DNA from: Adiantum capillus-veneris
Taxonomy: Eukaryota; Streptophyta; Polypodiopsida; Polypodiales; Pteridaceae
NCBI GenBank assembly: GCA_014529385.2
Contig: CM043953.1
Location: forward strand, 114,481,549-114,545,548
Direction: 5' to 3'
DNA: 64,000 nt
Shown here: piece by piece, positions 20,491 through 31,549 of the stretch
Layout of the letters: each line of letters opens with the position of its first letter
Position numbering within the stretch: position 1 is the stretch's first letter
Position numbers and translations under genes: made by a program
Notes under the pieces: generated by a model
What the model was told of the DNA's origin: nothing
Seen by the model: the letters and a program-made list of their open reading frames with translations, nothing else
Database searches by the model: none

Positions 20491-22938
20491 CATTCTGATG
20501 TTTGGGGTCCTGCAAGTACACCATCACTTGGTGGCTCATTGTACTATGTAACATTCATAGACGATGCGACTAGAAAAACATGGGTTTATGTCATGAAGAA
20601 TAAATCCGATGTATTTTCCATATTTCAAAGGTGGAAAGCCTTTGTGGAGAATGAAACAGGTACCAAGGTTAAATGCCTCAGATCCGACAATGGAGGCGAA
20701 TATTGCAGCCAAGCTTTTGAAAGCTTTTGTGCTAGCAATGGCATTCGGAGGCAAAGGACAACCCCAAGGACACCTCAACAAAATGGGATTTCGGAAAGGA
20801 TGAACAGGACAATCATGGAACGAGCACGAAGCATGCGGCTACATGCAGGCCTACCGCTTGAGCTTTGGGCAGAAGCTGTAAGTACGTCTGTGTACTTAAT
20901 CAATCGGTCACCCTCAACGGCATTGGATGGGGGAGTTCCAGAAGAGGCATGGACAGGTAAACCGGTGAATTATGCATTTCTCAAAGTGTTTGGGTGTGAG
21001 GCTTTCATGCACATAGATAGAAGCCTAAGATCAAAGTTAGATGCAAAGTCCAAAAAGTGTTTCTTCATTGGCTATGGAGAAGGAGACTTTGGGTATCGCC
21101 TATGGAATCCTGAAGATGGTAAAATCTTAAGGAGTAGGGATGTAATTTTTAACGAACAAAATATGTACAAGGATTACTTGGAAAGAAAACAAACAAAAGA
21201 AACAGGTGATGAGTACATGGAGCTTGAGGACGGTGAAGACTCAAGGACTGCAAACGGTGACAATGTGCAACAACGTCAACCAAATGAGGAGCCTCAACCT
21301 ATTCCCCGAAGATCTACAAGAGCAAGTAGACCTCCAGAAAGGTTTGTTCCTTCCTTCAACCATCTCTGGATCTCAGATTCTGGAGAGCCGGAATCATATG
21401 AAGAAGCTATGCAACATGAATCCAAAGAAGAATGGACGAAGAGCATGCAAGTGGAGATGGACTCACTATATCACAACCAAACATGGGAGTTGGTTGAGTT
21501 GCCTAAAGGTAAGCGGGCACTTCAAAACAAATGGGTGTACAAGATAAAGGAAGAAGAAGGTGGGAAGAAAAGGTACAAGTCTAGGCTTGTGGTAAAAGGT
21601 TTTTCTCAAAAGAAAGGTATTGACTTCAATGAAATATTTTCTCCTGTTGTAAAAATGAACTCAATTAGGCTTGTCTTAAGCCTTGTGGCTGCTCATGATC
21701 TAAATCTCGAGCAAATGGATGTAAATACGGCATTCCCTCACGGTGACTTAGAGGAGGAAATCTACATGCTTCAACCAAAGGGGTATGAAGTAAAAGGTAA
21801 GGAGAAAATGGTTTGCAAATTAAAGAAGAGCTTGTATGGTTTAAAGCAAGCATCAAGACAATGGTACTTGAAGTTTGATCGATGGATGTTGGATCATGGA
21901 TTCACAAGATGCAACTCGGATCACTGCGTCTACACGAAGAATTTGGGAGATGGGAAATTCATCATCCTAATGTTGTATGTTGATGACATGTTGATTGCAA
22001 GTGCTAACATGCAGGACATCAAAGACCTAAAAGAGGAGCTATCCAAATCTTTTTCAATGAAAGATTTAGGTACTGCAAAGAGGATACTTGGTATGAAAAT
22101 ATCAAGGGACAGGACGAAGAAGACAATAAAGCTATCTCAAGAAGATTACATTAAGAAGGTACTAGAAAGGTTTGCAATGCAAAATGCAAAACCAGTTTCT
22201 ACACCTTTGGCTGGTCATTTTAAACTAACGAAGGATATGTGTCCAAAGACACAAGAGGAGATAGCCTATATGTCTAAAGTTCCATATGCTGCAGCGGTAG
22301 GTTCTCTAATGTATGCTATGGTCTGGACAAGGCCAGACATTGCACATGCAGTGGGAGTTGTGAATAGGTTCATGGACAACCCAGGTAAAGAGCATTGGCA
22401 AGCTGTGAAGTGGATACTTAGGTATCTAAAAGGGACAACAACAAATGCTTTGTATTTTGGAGGAACTGATATTTTTCTAGAAGGGTATGTTGATGCAGAT
22501 ATGGCAGGTGACAAAGATACTCGAAGGAGCACTACTGGCTATGTGTTCACGGTTGGAGGCACAGCAGTAAGCTGGGCTTCAAAGCTGCCGAAAGTGGTTT
22601 CACTTTCTACCACAGAAGCAGAGTATGTAGCAATGATGGAGGCAAGCAAAGAAATTATGTGGCTTCACAGATTCTTAGAAGAGCTTGGATTCAAACAAGA
22701 CAATTGTGTCTTGTACAGTGATAGCCAAAGCGCTATCCATCTTGTGAAGAACTCAGCCTTTCATTCAAGGACAAAGCACATTGAGGTGAGATATCACTTC
22801 ATACGCACTCTTTTGGAAGAGGGACAACTAAAGCTAGGAAAGGTGCATACAAGTGAAAATCCTGCAGACATGTTTACAAAGGTGGTCAACAAGGAGAAGT
22901 TGAGCTTTTGCTCATCTTCAATCGGCATTCAAGGATAA
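20458..22938 (+). pseudogene. Copia pol copy 1: integrase core, reverse transcriptase, RNase H
   Basis: The ORF has 826 codons with no internal stop. Integrase: HSDVWGPAS, LRSDNGGEYC and QQNGISERMNRT give the three acidic residues. Reverse transcriptase begins about residue 340 (NKWVYKIK), with QMDVNTAFPHGDLEEEIYM and YVDDM at residues 507-511. RNase H shows YVDADMAGDKDTRRSTTGY near residue 679, TTEAEYVA and DSQSAIHL. It ends TSENPADMFTK..., as copia pol does. The length and motifs look functional, but the ORF is cut from gag-protease by a frameshift shared with copy 2, so I call it a pseudogene. The ATG used is only the first in frame, not a biological start. Confidence 0.93.
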
Positions 22939-22987
22939 GAAGCCAGAATGGAAAGCAGTCACAGGTTTGGTTTGGAGATCAGTCTCC

Positions 22988-22998
22988 AAGTCGGAGAT
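22988..22998 (+). other. Polypurine tract, copia copy 1 (altered)
   Basis: AAGTCGGAGAT directly precedes LTR2. Copy 2 has AAGTGGGAGAT, so a pyrimidine interrupts the tract here. Confidence 0.7.
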
Positions 22999-23588
22999 TG
23001 TTAAGTATGGAGCCTAATTTACCCTTGTAATTTTCTGTGGTAAAAACGCACATTTGTAAGGCCCCCATTATGAGGAGAAGCCATCGTCCGTGAATATTCT
23101 TTTTCGTCGGAATATTGTGGCCGGCCGGCGGCCGGAAAGTGGTCGAAAAACAACCGGTCGGTTGGCCGGTGGCCGGTAGTCAATGGCCGATGGCCGGTGG
23201 TCGGAAGACAATGGCCGGTGGCCGGTGGCCGAATTCAATAGCCGGTGGCCGAATTCAAAAGCGGACTTGTCTTCTCAAGGGCGGCCACACATGGGCGGAT
23301 TGGAGGGTCCGATTTGGACTTATTTGCACAAGGGCGGCTACACATGGCTGTCTCTCATAAGAGAGGGCAACCCTTTTGGCCTATAAAAGGAGGCCATTTC
23401 TACACACATTTAATAGTGTCAAGTTGATGCAACAAGGTGAGTGTGAGGTGGTGAGAGTGAAGCAAGGAGGGAGCTCCATTAAGGGTATAATCCCTTTGTA
23501 AACTACTTCTTGTTTTGAAGTACTAAAGCCATTGAGTGGCTGCTTTCCCGTGGACGTAGCCCACATTGGGTGAACCACGTATATCGTG

Positions 23589-23665
<77 letters not shown>

Positions 23666-23749
23666 CTATAATCTCGTGTATATAAATCTGTCTCTCTCCA
23701 TTAAGTAATCTACTCAATTATCTATTTAGCTACGTCTTATTTCCTAACA
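22999..23749 (+). repeat. LTR2 (internal LTR) of the copia composite
   Basis: It has the same ends as LTR1 (TGTTAAG...CCTAACA) but is 751 bp, lacking about 90 bp after GAGGAGAAGCCATCG. It has a TATA box at 23,382-23,388 and a minisatellite at 23,118-23,262. It is followed by GATGG, not by a primer site or AGTAC. Confidence 0.93.
23593..23662. repeat. (CT)n microsatellite in LTR2
   Basis: About 70 bases of CT at the same LTR position as in LTR1 and LTR3. Confidence 0.95.
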
Positions 23750-23750
23750 G

Positions 23751-24428
23751 ATGGAAGCGGCTAAACTTGGCTCGAAAGGAGGTAAATGGAGAGGGGTGGA
23801 GTTCCATGACAAACTATTAGCCCCACCATGGTCTACCCTTAGACTAGGGGGGAACTCAGGAGAGTTGGTAAGAAAATGCAATAAGGCACCAGGAGTCTTA
23901 AAGTGGGGGGAACAAACCAGATACTTCAAGAACTCCATTTTGCATTGGTCCCCCTGGCTATCCAAAGTTGTAGATCCGCCACAAATTACCTATTGGATAG
24001 AGACAGCCTAGAAACTGAATAACAAGGGTCTGAATCGACTTGGGCACTTCTGTGACAGTGACAATAAGAGTTGGAAAACCATTGATCTTCTGGTTGCCCA
24101 GTACCAACTTAATTGCTTGGAGGTCTTGCTTGTCCACAAAGTGATGAAAAATCTTGACAATATAGTGATGCCGATTTGTGGCTCGGAGTTGGGCTGGAAT
24201 GCCTAGAAGAATTGGTCTAGCCCCCTTAACAAGATATGGAAAAAACAATGGCCGGAGGAAAGGTGGGAGCAAGTAATAGAGAACATCTGGAAGCCTAAGG
24301 TTCCGTAGCACATGAAGGTATTTTTATGGAAGGTAATCTAGGGTGCTCTACCAACGGGGGTGAAAATTCAGGAGAGAGGGATTGGGTCAGATCTATTGGG
24401 GTATAAAGCCCAATGTGGTCGCCCAGGT
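23751..24428 (+). pseudogene. LINE-like fragment: RT C-terminal part and zf-RVT-like region
   Basis: One frame with three in-frame stops reads through WRGVEFHDKL, ILHWSPWLSK, DNKSWKTIDLLVAQ, IWKKQWPEERWEQV and then IWKPKVP*HMKVFLWKV, ALPTGVKIQERGIGS and CGRPG. The W-K-x-K-V-P-x-x-x-K-V-F-L-W stretch followed by L-P-T is the pattern of the zinc-binding region at the C-terminus of plant LINE polyproteins (zf-RVT). It begins right at the end of LTR2, so it was captured or joined there. A copied host gene of the same domain family is the alternative. Confidence 0.55.
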
Positions 24429-24429
24429 A

Positions 24430-24600
24430 AGTGGGCGGGCCGCCAGGTATGTACACATATTCTTTTGTAAAAACCTAATAAGAACTCACTATGCTCTACA
24501 CATTACAGTAGAGCGAGTTCACCATATCGTCGTGCTCTTCTTCTCGCACTCTCTCTCGTGTCGCACTTTCGCTCGTACTCCTTCAACTGGTATCAGAGCT
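24430..24600 (+). other. Tail of a second LTR family with its own primer-binding site
   Basis: TGGTATCAGAGCT at 24,588-24,600 follows CTTCA-AC, the same two-base spacing as after LTR1. The preceding 150 bases (ending CTCGTACTCCTTCA) do not resemble LTR1-3. This looks like the end of an unrelated copia-type LTR plus primer site. Confidence 0.6.
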
Positions 24601-25365
24601 CAGATCGAGGCTCGGGGCAGCACTTGCAGGTAGCCAGAGTCACCTGCTCAGATTGGAGTGAGATTCGACAGGCGAAGACACGGCCCCAAATCTTGTGGGC
24701 AATCCCGAAGGGCTCGGTGTTGTCAGAATTTCATTCTGAGGTCATCTCGGCCACCGTTCGGCTTCGACAAAGGTCTGCGCAGGCCATTTTTTACTACGTG
24801 GTCTCGGCGGGTGCAGATCCGACTCTGCAAATTTGGGGTTTTTCGGCCTACGGCTGCAGGTGCTGAGGATATTGACACTCCCAGAGTGTTGATTTGTGGT
24901 TGTCTACACATCGAAGGACGGCTCACAGTTCTTGGAGGCGTGTCACATACGACACGGGCGCATCTACACAGAGACTGTAGGCGACATCCACTAGTTCATC
25001 AGGTAGCTTGTGTTTGCTGCTTGATATTCCAGATTTCATCCTGACATTGCAGGTACTTCCACATGGGATGTATTGTCAGAGATGATGTATGTATGTTGAG
25101 GGTTTGCTGGCTGTGAGTTACGCAACAAACAACCGCTGCAGCGGTTACAACATACAGTGGGAAATTTGTGGATGTATGACTATGTGGGAAGTCTATGTAC
25201 TGTCAGATTTACTGCAGCCTTTGTTGAGGGTCGAGTGAGGTTTTATTGAGCTGGGGGATTCTCGAATGTTGAGATCCTTTCGGTGATACAGGTCTTGGAG
25301 CGATCCCTCGAGCACCCTTAGATAGGCAGCTAGGATGTATTGAGCAACTACAGAAGTGGACAGTG
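24601..25365 (+). other. Foreign leader region joined to copia pol copy 2
   Basis: About 765 bases have no stable reading frame. The first 350 are richer in CG than the neighbours. TGCAGGT occurs three times (24,625, 24,856, 25,048 approximately). It replaces primer site, gag and protease of copy 2 and stops where homology to 20,292 begins. Confidence 0.5.
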
Positions 25366-28002
25366 CGGTGTGGCACTACCGACTTGGGCATATGAGTGCC
25401 AAATGAATGCAAATCCTTCAAACAAAGAAGCTTCTACCAGGTTTGAAAGAAGTGGACTTAGAGTTCTGTGAAGATTGTGTTTATGGTAAACAAAAGAGGG
25501 TAAAATTTCAAAAATCAGGAAATGAAAGAAAAAATTAAAAAACTTGAGTTGGTTCATTCTGATGTTTGGGGTCCTGCAAGTACACCATCACTTGGTGGCT
25601 CATTGTACTATGTAACATTCATAGACGATGCGACTAGAAAAACATGGGTTTATGTCATGAAGAATAAATCCGATGTATTTTCCATATTTCAAACGTGGAA
25701 AGCCTTTGTGGAGAATGAAGCAGGTACCAAGGTTAAATGCCTCAGATCCGACAATGGAGGCAAATATTGCAGCCAAGCTTTTGAAAGCTTTTGTGCTAGC
25801 AATGGCATTCGGAGGCAAAGGACAACCCCAAGGACACCTCAACAAAATGGGATTTTGGAAAGGATGAACAGGACAATCATGGAACGAGCACGAAGCATGC
25901 GGCTACATGCAGGCCTACCGCTTGAGCTTTGGGCAGAACCTATAAGTACGTCTGTGTACTTAATCAATCGGTCACCCTCAACGGCATTGGATGGGGGAGT
26001 TCCAGAAGAGGCATGGACAGGTAAGCCGGTGAATTATGCATTTTTCAAAGTGTTTGGGTGTGAGGCTTTCATGCACATAGATAGAAGCCTAAGATCAAAG
26101 TTAGATGCAAAGTCCAAAAAGTGTTTCTTCATTGGCTATGGAGAAGGAGACTTTGGGTATCGCCTATGGAATCCTGAAGATGGTAAAATCTTAAGGAGTA
26201 GGGATGTAATTTTTAACGAACAAAATATGTACAAAGATTACTTGGAAAGAAAACAAACAAAAGAAACAGGTGATGAGTACATGGAGCTTGAGGACGGTGA
26301 AGACTCAAGGACTGCAAACGGTGACAATGTGCAACAACGTCAACCAAATGAGGAGCCTCAACCTATTCCCCGAAGATCTACAAGAGCAAGTAGACCTCCA
26401 GAAAGGTTTGTTCCTTCCTTCAACCATCTCTTGATCTCAGATTCTGGAGAGCTGGAATCATATGAAGAAGCTATGCAACATGAATCCAAAGAAGAATGGA
26501 CGAAGAGCACGCAAGTGGAGATGGACTCACTATATCACAACCAAACATGGGAGTTGGTTGAGTTGCCTAAAGGTAAGCGGGCACTTCAAAACAAATGGGT
26601 GTACAAGATAAAGGAAGAAGAAGGTGGGAAGAAAAGGTACAAGTCTAGGCTTGTGGTAAAAGGTTTTTCTCAAAAGAAAGGTATTGACTTCAATGAAATA
26701 TTTTCTCCTGTTGTAAAAATGAACTCAATTAGGCTTGTCTTAAGCCTTGTGGCTGCTCATGATCTAAATCTCGAGCAAATGGATGTAAATACGGCATTCC
26801 CTCACGGTGACTTAGAGGAGGAAATCTACATGCTTCAACCAAAGGGGTATGAAGTAAAAGGTAAGGAGAAAATGGTTTGCAGATTAAAGAAGAGCTTGTA
26901 TGGTTTAAAGCAAGCATCAAGACAATGGTACTTGAAGTTTGATCGATGGATGTTGGATCATGGATTCACAAGATGCAACTCGGATCACTGCGTCTACACG
27001 AAGAATTTGGGAGATGGTAAATTCATCATCCTAATGTTGTATGTTGATGACATGTTGATTGCAAGTGCTAACATGCAGGACATCAAAGACCTAAAAGAGG
27101 AGCTATCCAAATCTTTTTCAATGAAAGATTTAGGTACTGCAAAGAGGATACTTGGTATGAAAATATCAAGGGACAGAACGAAGAAAACAATAAAGCTATC
27201 TCAAGAAGATTACATCAAGAAGGTACTAGAAAGGTTTGCAATGCAAAATGCAAAACCAATTTCTACACCTTTGGCTGGTCATTTTAAACTAACGAAGGAT
27301 ATGTGTCCAAAGACACAAGAGGAGATAGCCTATATGTCTAAAGTTCCATATGCTGCAGCGGTAGGTTCTCTAATGTATGCTATGGTCTGGACAAGGCCAG
27401 ACATTGCACATGCAGTGGGAGTTGTGAGTAGGTTCATGGACAACCCAGGTAAAGAGCATTGGCAAGCTGTGAAGTGGATACTTAGGTATCTAAAAGGGAC
27501 AACAACAAATGCTTTGTATTTTGGAGGAACTGATATTTTTCTAGAAGGGTATGTTGATGCAGATATGGCAGGTGACAAAGATACTCGAAGGAGCACTACT
27601 GGCTATGTGTTCACGGTTGGAGGCACAGCAGTAAGCTGGGCTTCAAAGCTGCAGAAAGTGGTTTCACTTTCTACCACGGAAGCAGAGTATGTAGCAATGA
27701 CGGAGGCAAGCAAAGAAATTCTGTGGCTTCACAGATTCTTAGAAGAGCTTGGATTCAAACAAGACAATTGTGTCTTGTACAGTGATAGCCAAAGCGCTAT
27801 CCATCTTGCAAAGAACTCAGCCTTTCATTCAAGGACAAAGCACATTGAGGTGAGATATCACTTCATACGCACTCTTTTGGAAGAGGGACAACTAAAGCTA
27901 GGAAAGGTGCATACAAGTGAAAATCCTGCAGACATGTTTACAAAGGTGGTCAACAAGGAGAAGTTGAGCTTTTGCTCATCTTCAATCGGCATTCAAGGAT
28001 AA
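25366..28002 (+). pseudogene. Copia pol copy 2, lacking gag and protease
   Basis: Homology to copy 1 starts abruptly at the integrase HHCC region (WHYRLGHMSAK) and runs to the stop. The same frameshift in the A-rich stretch precedes the 826-codon ORF at 25,522-28,002. All main motifs are kept: SDNGG (then K for E, not a catalytic residue), QQNGILERMNRT, YVDDM, VDADMAGDKD and DSQSAIHL. It differs from copy 1 at 17 residues by my count. Without gag and protease it could not act alone. Confidence 0.93.
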
Positions 28003-28051
28003 GAAGCCAGAATGGAAAGAAGTCACAGGTTTGGTTTGGAGATCAGTCTCC

Positions 28052-28062
28052 AAGTGGGAGAT
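28052..28062 (+). other. Polypurine tract, copia copy 2
   Basis: AAGTGGGAGAT directly precedes LTR3, the usual copia-type tract. Confidence 0.85.
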
Positions 28063-28752
28063 TGTTAAGTATGGAGCCTGATTTACCCTTGTAATTTTCT
28101 GTGGTAAAAGCACACATTTGTAAGGCCCCCATTATGAGGAGAAGCCATCGTGCGTGAAGGAAAATCACTCACCGGAAACCAAAATTTTCACGGACAAGAA
28201 TCAGGGGCAACTTTAAAGGCCTCGGGGGCGGAGGCCCCCTGAGACTTTTTTTTTCGCCGGAATATTATGGCCGGACGGCGGTCGCGGACGGCGGTCGAAA
28301 AGTGGTCGGAAAACAACCGGCCGGTTGGCCGGTGGCCGGTAGTCAATGGCCGGTGGTCGGAAGTCAATGGTCGGTGGCCGGTGGTCGGAAGTCAATGGCC
28401 GGTGGCCGGTGGCCGAATTCAAAAGCGGACTTGTCTTCTCAAGGGCGGCCACACATGGGCGGATTGGAGGGTCCGATTTGGACTTATTCGCACAAGGGCG
28501 GCTACACATGGCTGTCTCTCATAAGAGAGGGCAGCCCTTTTGGCCTATAAAAGGAGGCCATTTCTACACACATTTCATAGTGTGAAGTTGATGCAACAAG
28601 GTGAGTGTGAGGTGGTGAGAGTGAAGCAAGGCGGGAGCTCCATTGAGGGTATAATCCCTTTGTAAATTACTTCTTGTTTATAAGTACTAAAGCCATTGAG
28701 TGGGTGATTTCCCGTGGACGTAGCCCACATTGGGTGAACCACGTATATCGTG

Positions 28753-28841
<89 letters not shown>

Positions 28842-28925
28842 CTATAATCTCGTGTATGTAAATCTGTCTCTCTCCATTAAGTAATCTACTCAATTATCTA
28901 TTTAGCTACGTCTTATTTCCTAACA
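28063..28925 (+). repeat. LTR3 of the copia composite
   Basis: 863 bp with TGTTAAG...CCTAACA ends. Like LTR1 it has the segment around CACTCACCGGAAACC that LTR2 lacks. TATA box at 28,546-28,552 and minisatellite at 28,267-28,422. It is followed by AGTAC. Confidence 0.95.
28757..28838. repeat. (CT)n microsatellite in LTR3
   Basis: About 82 bases of CT, the longest of the three LTR copies. Confidence 0.95.
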
Positions 28926-28930
28926 AGTAC

Positions 28931-29193
28931 AACAAAGCTATCAAGCAAATTTGGGTCCAAAAAGATCAATTGATCAAGGAGGAGAAACCAGAATTTAACT
29001 TTACTCCTCCAACCACATATTATACAAAAAGGAAGACAAAACCAAACTCTTGCCAAAGACGGATATGGGTACCAAAGAAACTACTCAGCATGCATAACCA
29101 CCAACCAAAATCTAGATTCGAAAGCAACAACCTCAAGAACTACCAATACACAACTTCTACAACTAAAAAAATGCAAGTTCTAATCAACTAATA
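28931..29193 (+). pseudogene. Remnant D, second part: W-V-x-K motifs
   Basis: The frame continues from 18,159 after the duplication and reads KQIWVQKDQL, then TPPTTYYTKRK and RRIWVPKKLL before a stop. The two W-V-[PQ]-K motifs and their place after a retropepsin-like end match the post-integrase ORFs of E1 and E2. It lacks their TTWN-WFQRV C-terminal block, so D is a relative and not the same family. Confidence 0.55.
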
Positions 29194-29392
29194 TCGACGG
29201 TTCAGTGGTGGAGACCAAAGACAAAAACATTCACAGATACCAACAGTCTGCGCAGCCTGGCTTCCCAAACTTTGTTGACAATCAAAGAAAGAGCAAGAAT
29301 ACTTGAGAGCTTACTGTTCAGACGACTTCCCTAGGAGCATACATCATTGCAAAGCTTCAACATTGACATCGTCGTCCAGAAGGACTTCGACT

Positions 29393-29432
29393 AGGAAGGG
29401 GGAGGAACCAACACGCTACAAGTGTAAAAGGG
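29393..29432 (+). other. Possible polypurine tract and LTR start of D
   Basis: AGGAAGGGGGAGGAA is followed 15 bases later by TGTAAAAGGG. It lies 200 bases after the D ORF, as a polypurine tract would. No partner LTR is visible, so the LTR start is a guess. Confidence 0.35.
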
Positions 29433-30900
29433 CATTGTTTTCCTTGAATTTATGGATTTTTATGTTTGATTGTGATTATTTTGATAAAAATTGAACAAAT
29501 ATGTCCTAAAATATTGAGTGATAACAAGTTGACAGAGGAGAGCCTCTAGGTGTGTGTATATATCTAAAATTAGAGGTTTTCAGGAAGAAAAAGCGAGAAA
29601 ACGGAGCAATCCGGCCAAAAATACTATGAATTGATGTATATACTGGGTTGTTATGATATACCTAATTATCTTAATTTTTTGATATTTTTTGGATCAAATT
29701 AGATATTTTCCTTTATTTTTAATTGTTTTTTAGCCAAAACAAAGAAAAATAGAAAAAGCAGGTGAAACGGAACTTTGGCGACAAAAGAAAAATATAGGAG
29801 TGGTCAATAAACAATTGACAACTTATGGTGAAGACGGGGTGCAAATATGCGAAAAAGTTGCGAAAAGCCAATTTAGGAGATCTTGCGCCAATTGACAAAT
29901 TTTTCAAAAAACAGAGCAACCGGAGTCCAAATGAAGAAATTTATGAGCCTATAGTACATTTCACAACAAGATAGGAGCACATGTCAAATTTGGTAAAAAG
30001 TGGTCCCGAAACCCCGATATAAGTTCTTTTGGACCCACTTAATAGCTCGTTTTCACTATTCACAAGTGAGAGACCTAAAGTGATCGGATCTTCTGCGCCT
30101 CCGTATAATGCACACGACACACCGATCAGCACCAGATATGAGAGGTAGGCTCGTTACCATGAGTTTTTCTTGTCCTACACTTTCTTTGTCGTGAAAAACT
30201 TCAAAAATCAACAATGTAGCTTTGTGGGAAAGAAACCGAAAAGAGCCCGTAACGCATCATCCACCCAACAAGTTGCTAAGAGACTTGACGGGGTGTTAAC
30301 CCAAAGCTAAAAGAACACATCGACGAGCTCCAATGCGGGTTTAGCTCAACCGAAAAAACCCTAACTTCTTCGGACACGGCACAGACTGATCGAGAAAGAA
30401 TGGCCAAAACGATGCAAAACTTCAGGAGAAGATACATCTCAAGCATGTCTTTAAGTCAAGTAAGTCTCCGCCTGAATCCACCATCAAAAGTGGCTAAAAA
30501 CATGGGGCAAAGCTTCGGGGCCGCAAAGTGTCATTTGGACCTCACGACCGAGATAAATATCCATTTGCCACCAAACGTCACAGGCTTCATCAACATATCA
30601 TCAACAACCAATACGTTAAGTCAAACATCAAGAAAACTGTCGCCAATAGTCTCCTCAAAAAAAGACGATATTTGAGCGACAAATTGCCAAATGTGGCATT
30701 TATGACTCCAAAGGATTCATTATAGCCACAGAAGGGTGCCTAAGGACATCCACATACAAGGGAAATAGGGATCAAGAAGAATCTCTAAGTCAATGCGGCC
30801 ACAATGGAGAAATCCCTTCCGAAGACTGAAATACCAAACAGGGAGTTTCAAAACTGATCACTTGACTTTTTAAAGTGAAAAATAGCTATCAAGGCTTAAG
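29433..30900. other. No recognisable gene; possible D LTR and flank
   Basis: I see no supported coding region, only short chance ORFs. Sequence may be LTR of D. Nothing fixes an end. Confidence 0.4.
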
Positions 30901-30951
30901 GCACAATCACAAAACACCTCAAAGCATCAAAATTAGTTTTTATCACAGCAA

Positions 30952-30971
30952 ACTTCATACGCGTATGAAGT
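30952..30971. repeat. 20-bp perfect palindrome
   Basis: ACTTCATACGCGTATGAAGT is its own reverse complement. Two related, longer-spaced inverted motifs follow at 31,236 and 31,519. Confidence 0.8.
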
Positions 30972-31235
30972 CTCACAGACATTTTTTGCACAGGAAACAC
31001 TCACAGGAAATCACAGCATCATTTTGCATACCTCTAGATGCAATACACAAAATTTCATGGAATCTGGAGCTTTTATAGGCCCCCAAGAACCAAAAAACGC
31101 AAAGTCTCAGCCTAATCTCAATATTTGCCTTTAGACTTATAAAGAATGCTCCAAATCATGTGAAATTTTGTGTACAGTGTATAACCTTAGCCCAAATATC
31201 TTATGACTATGCTCAAAAGTGCATTCTGTGAAAAG

Positions 31236-31259
31236 AGACTTTATACACGTACAAAGACT
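31236..31259. repeat. Imperfect inverted motif related to the 31.5-kb palindrome
   Basis: It reads AGACTTTATACA then CGTACAAAGACT. The arms pair at 9 of 12 positions. It shares AGACTTTATAC with the motif at 31,521. Confidence 0.5.
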
Positions 31260-31518
31260 AACTCTGCAATAAGGGAGTGTTGTTCACAAACTGATCACCC
31301 AAGCCTATAAAGTATATCATGCCAAGCCTCTACACCAAATTTGGACCAAATTGGGAATGTATTGGTCTTCACTCACTTCAGTTTCAAAAACAAAGTGTCT
31401 TAGCTTGAATTATGGCATTAAGCTCAAGAACTCTTACCCAATTTCATGTGTGCACCTATCACAGGCTTATAAACATCATGGACTATGTTTGCAAAAAATC
31501 TAGATCAAGGATTCTCAA

Positions 31519-31546
31519 GTAGACTTTATACGTTTATAAAGTCTAC
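31519..31546. repeat. 12-bp inverted repeat with 4-base loop
   Basis: GTAGACTTTATA, spacer CGTT, TATAAAGTCTAC. The arms are perfect. Confidence 0.8.
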
Positions 31547-31549
31547 AAG

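Larger units (their letters stand above)
18160..28925 (+). mobile_element. Three-LTR Ty1/copia composite with two pol regions and a foreign segment
   Basis: The order is LTR1, primer site, gag, protease, integrase-RT-RNase H, polypurine tract, LTR2, LINE piece, unrelated LTR tail with its own primer site, leader, second integrase-RT-RNase H, polypurine tract, LTR3. Identical AGTAC copies flank LTR1 and LTR3 but not LTR2, so the outer LTRs bound one integration. LTR1 and LTR3 share a segment of about 90 bp that LTR2 lacks, which agrees with that pairing. The two pol ORFs are both 826 codons and differ at 17 residues by my count. Possible origins are integration of a recombinant tandem cDNA, or later conversion or insertion inside one element. 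Confidence 0.88.

Noticed and set aside
22999-23749. LTR2 as an independent solo LTR
   Set aside because: It is preceded by pol and a polypurine tract and followed by GATGG without a matching duplication.
30400-30725. Overlapping short ORFs as a small host gene
   Set aside because: No conserved motif, splice pattern or repeat in another copy; length is within chance in this region.
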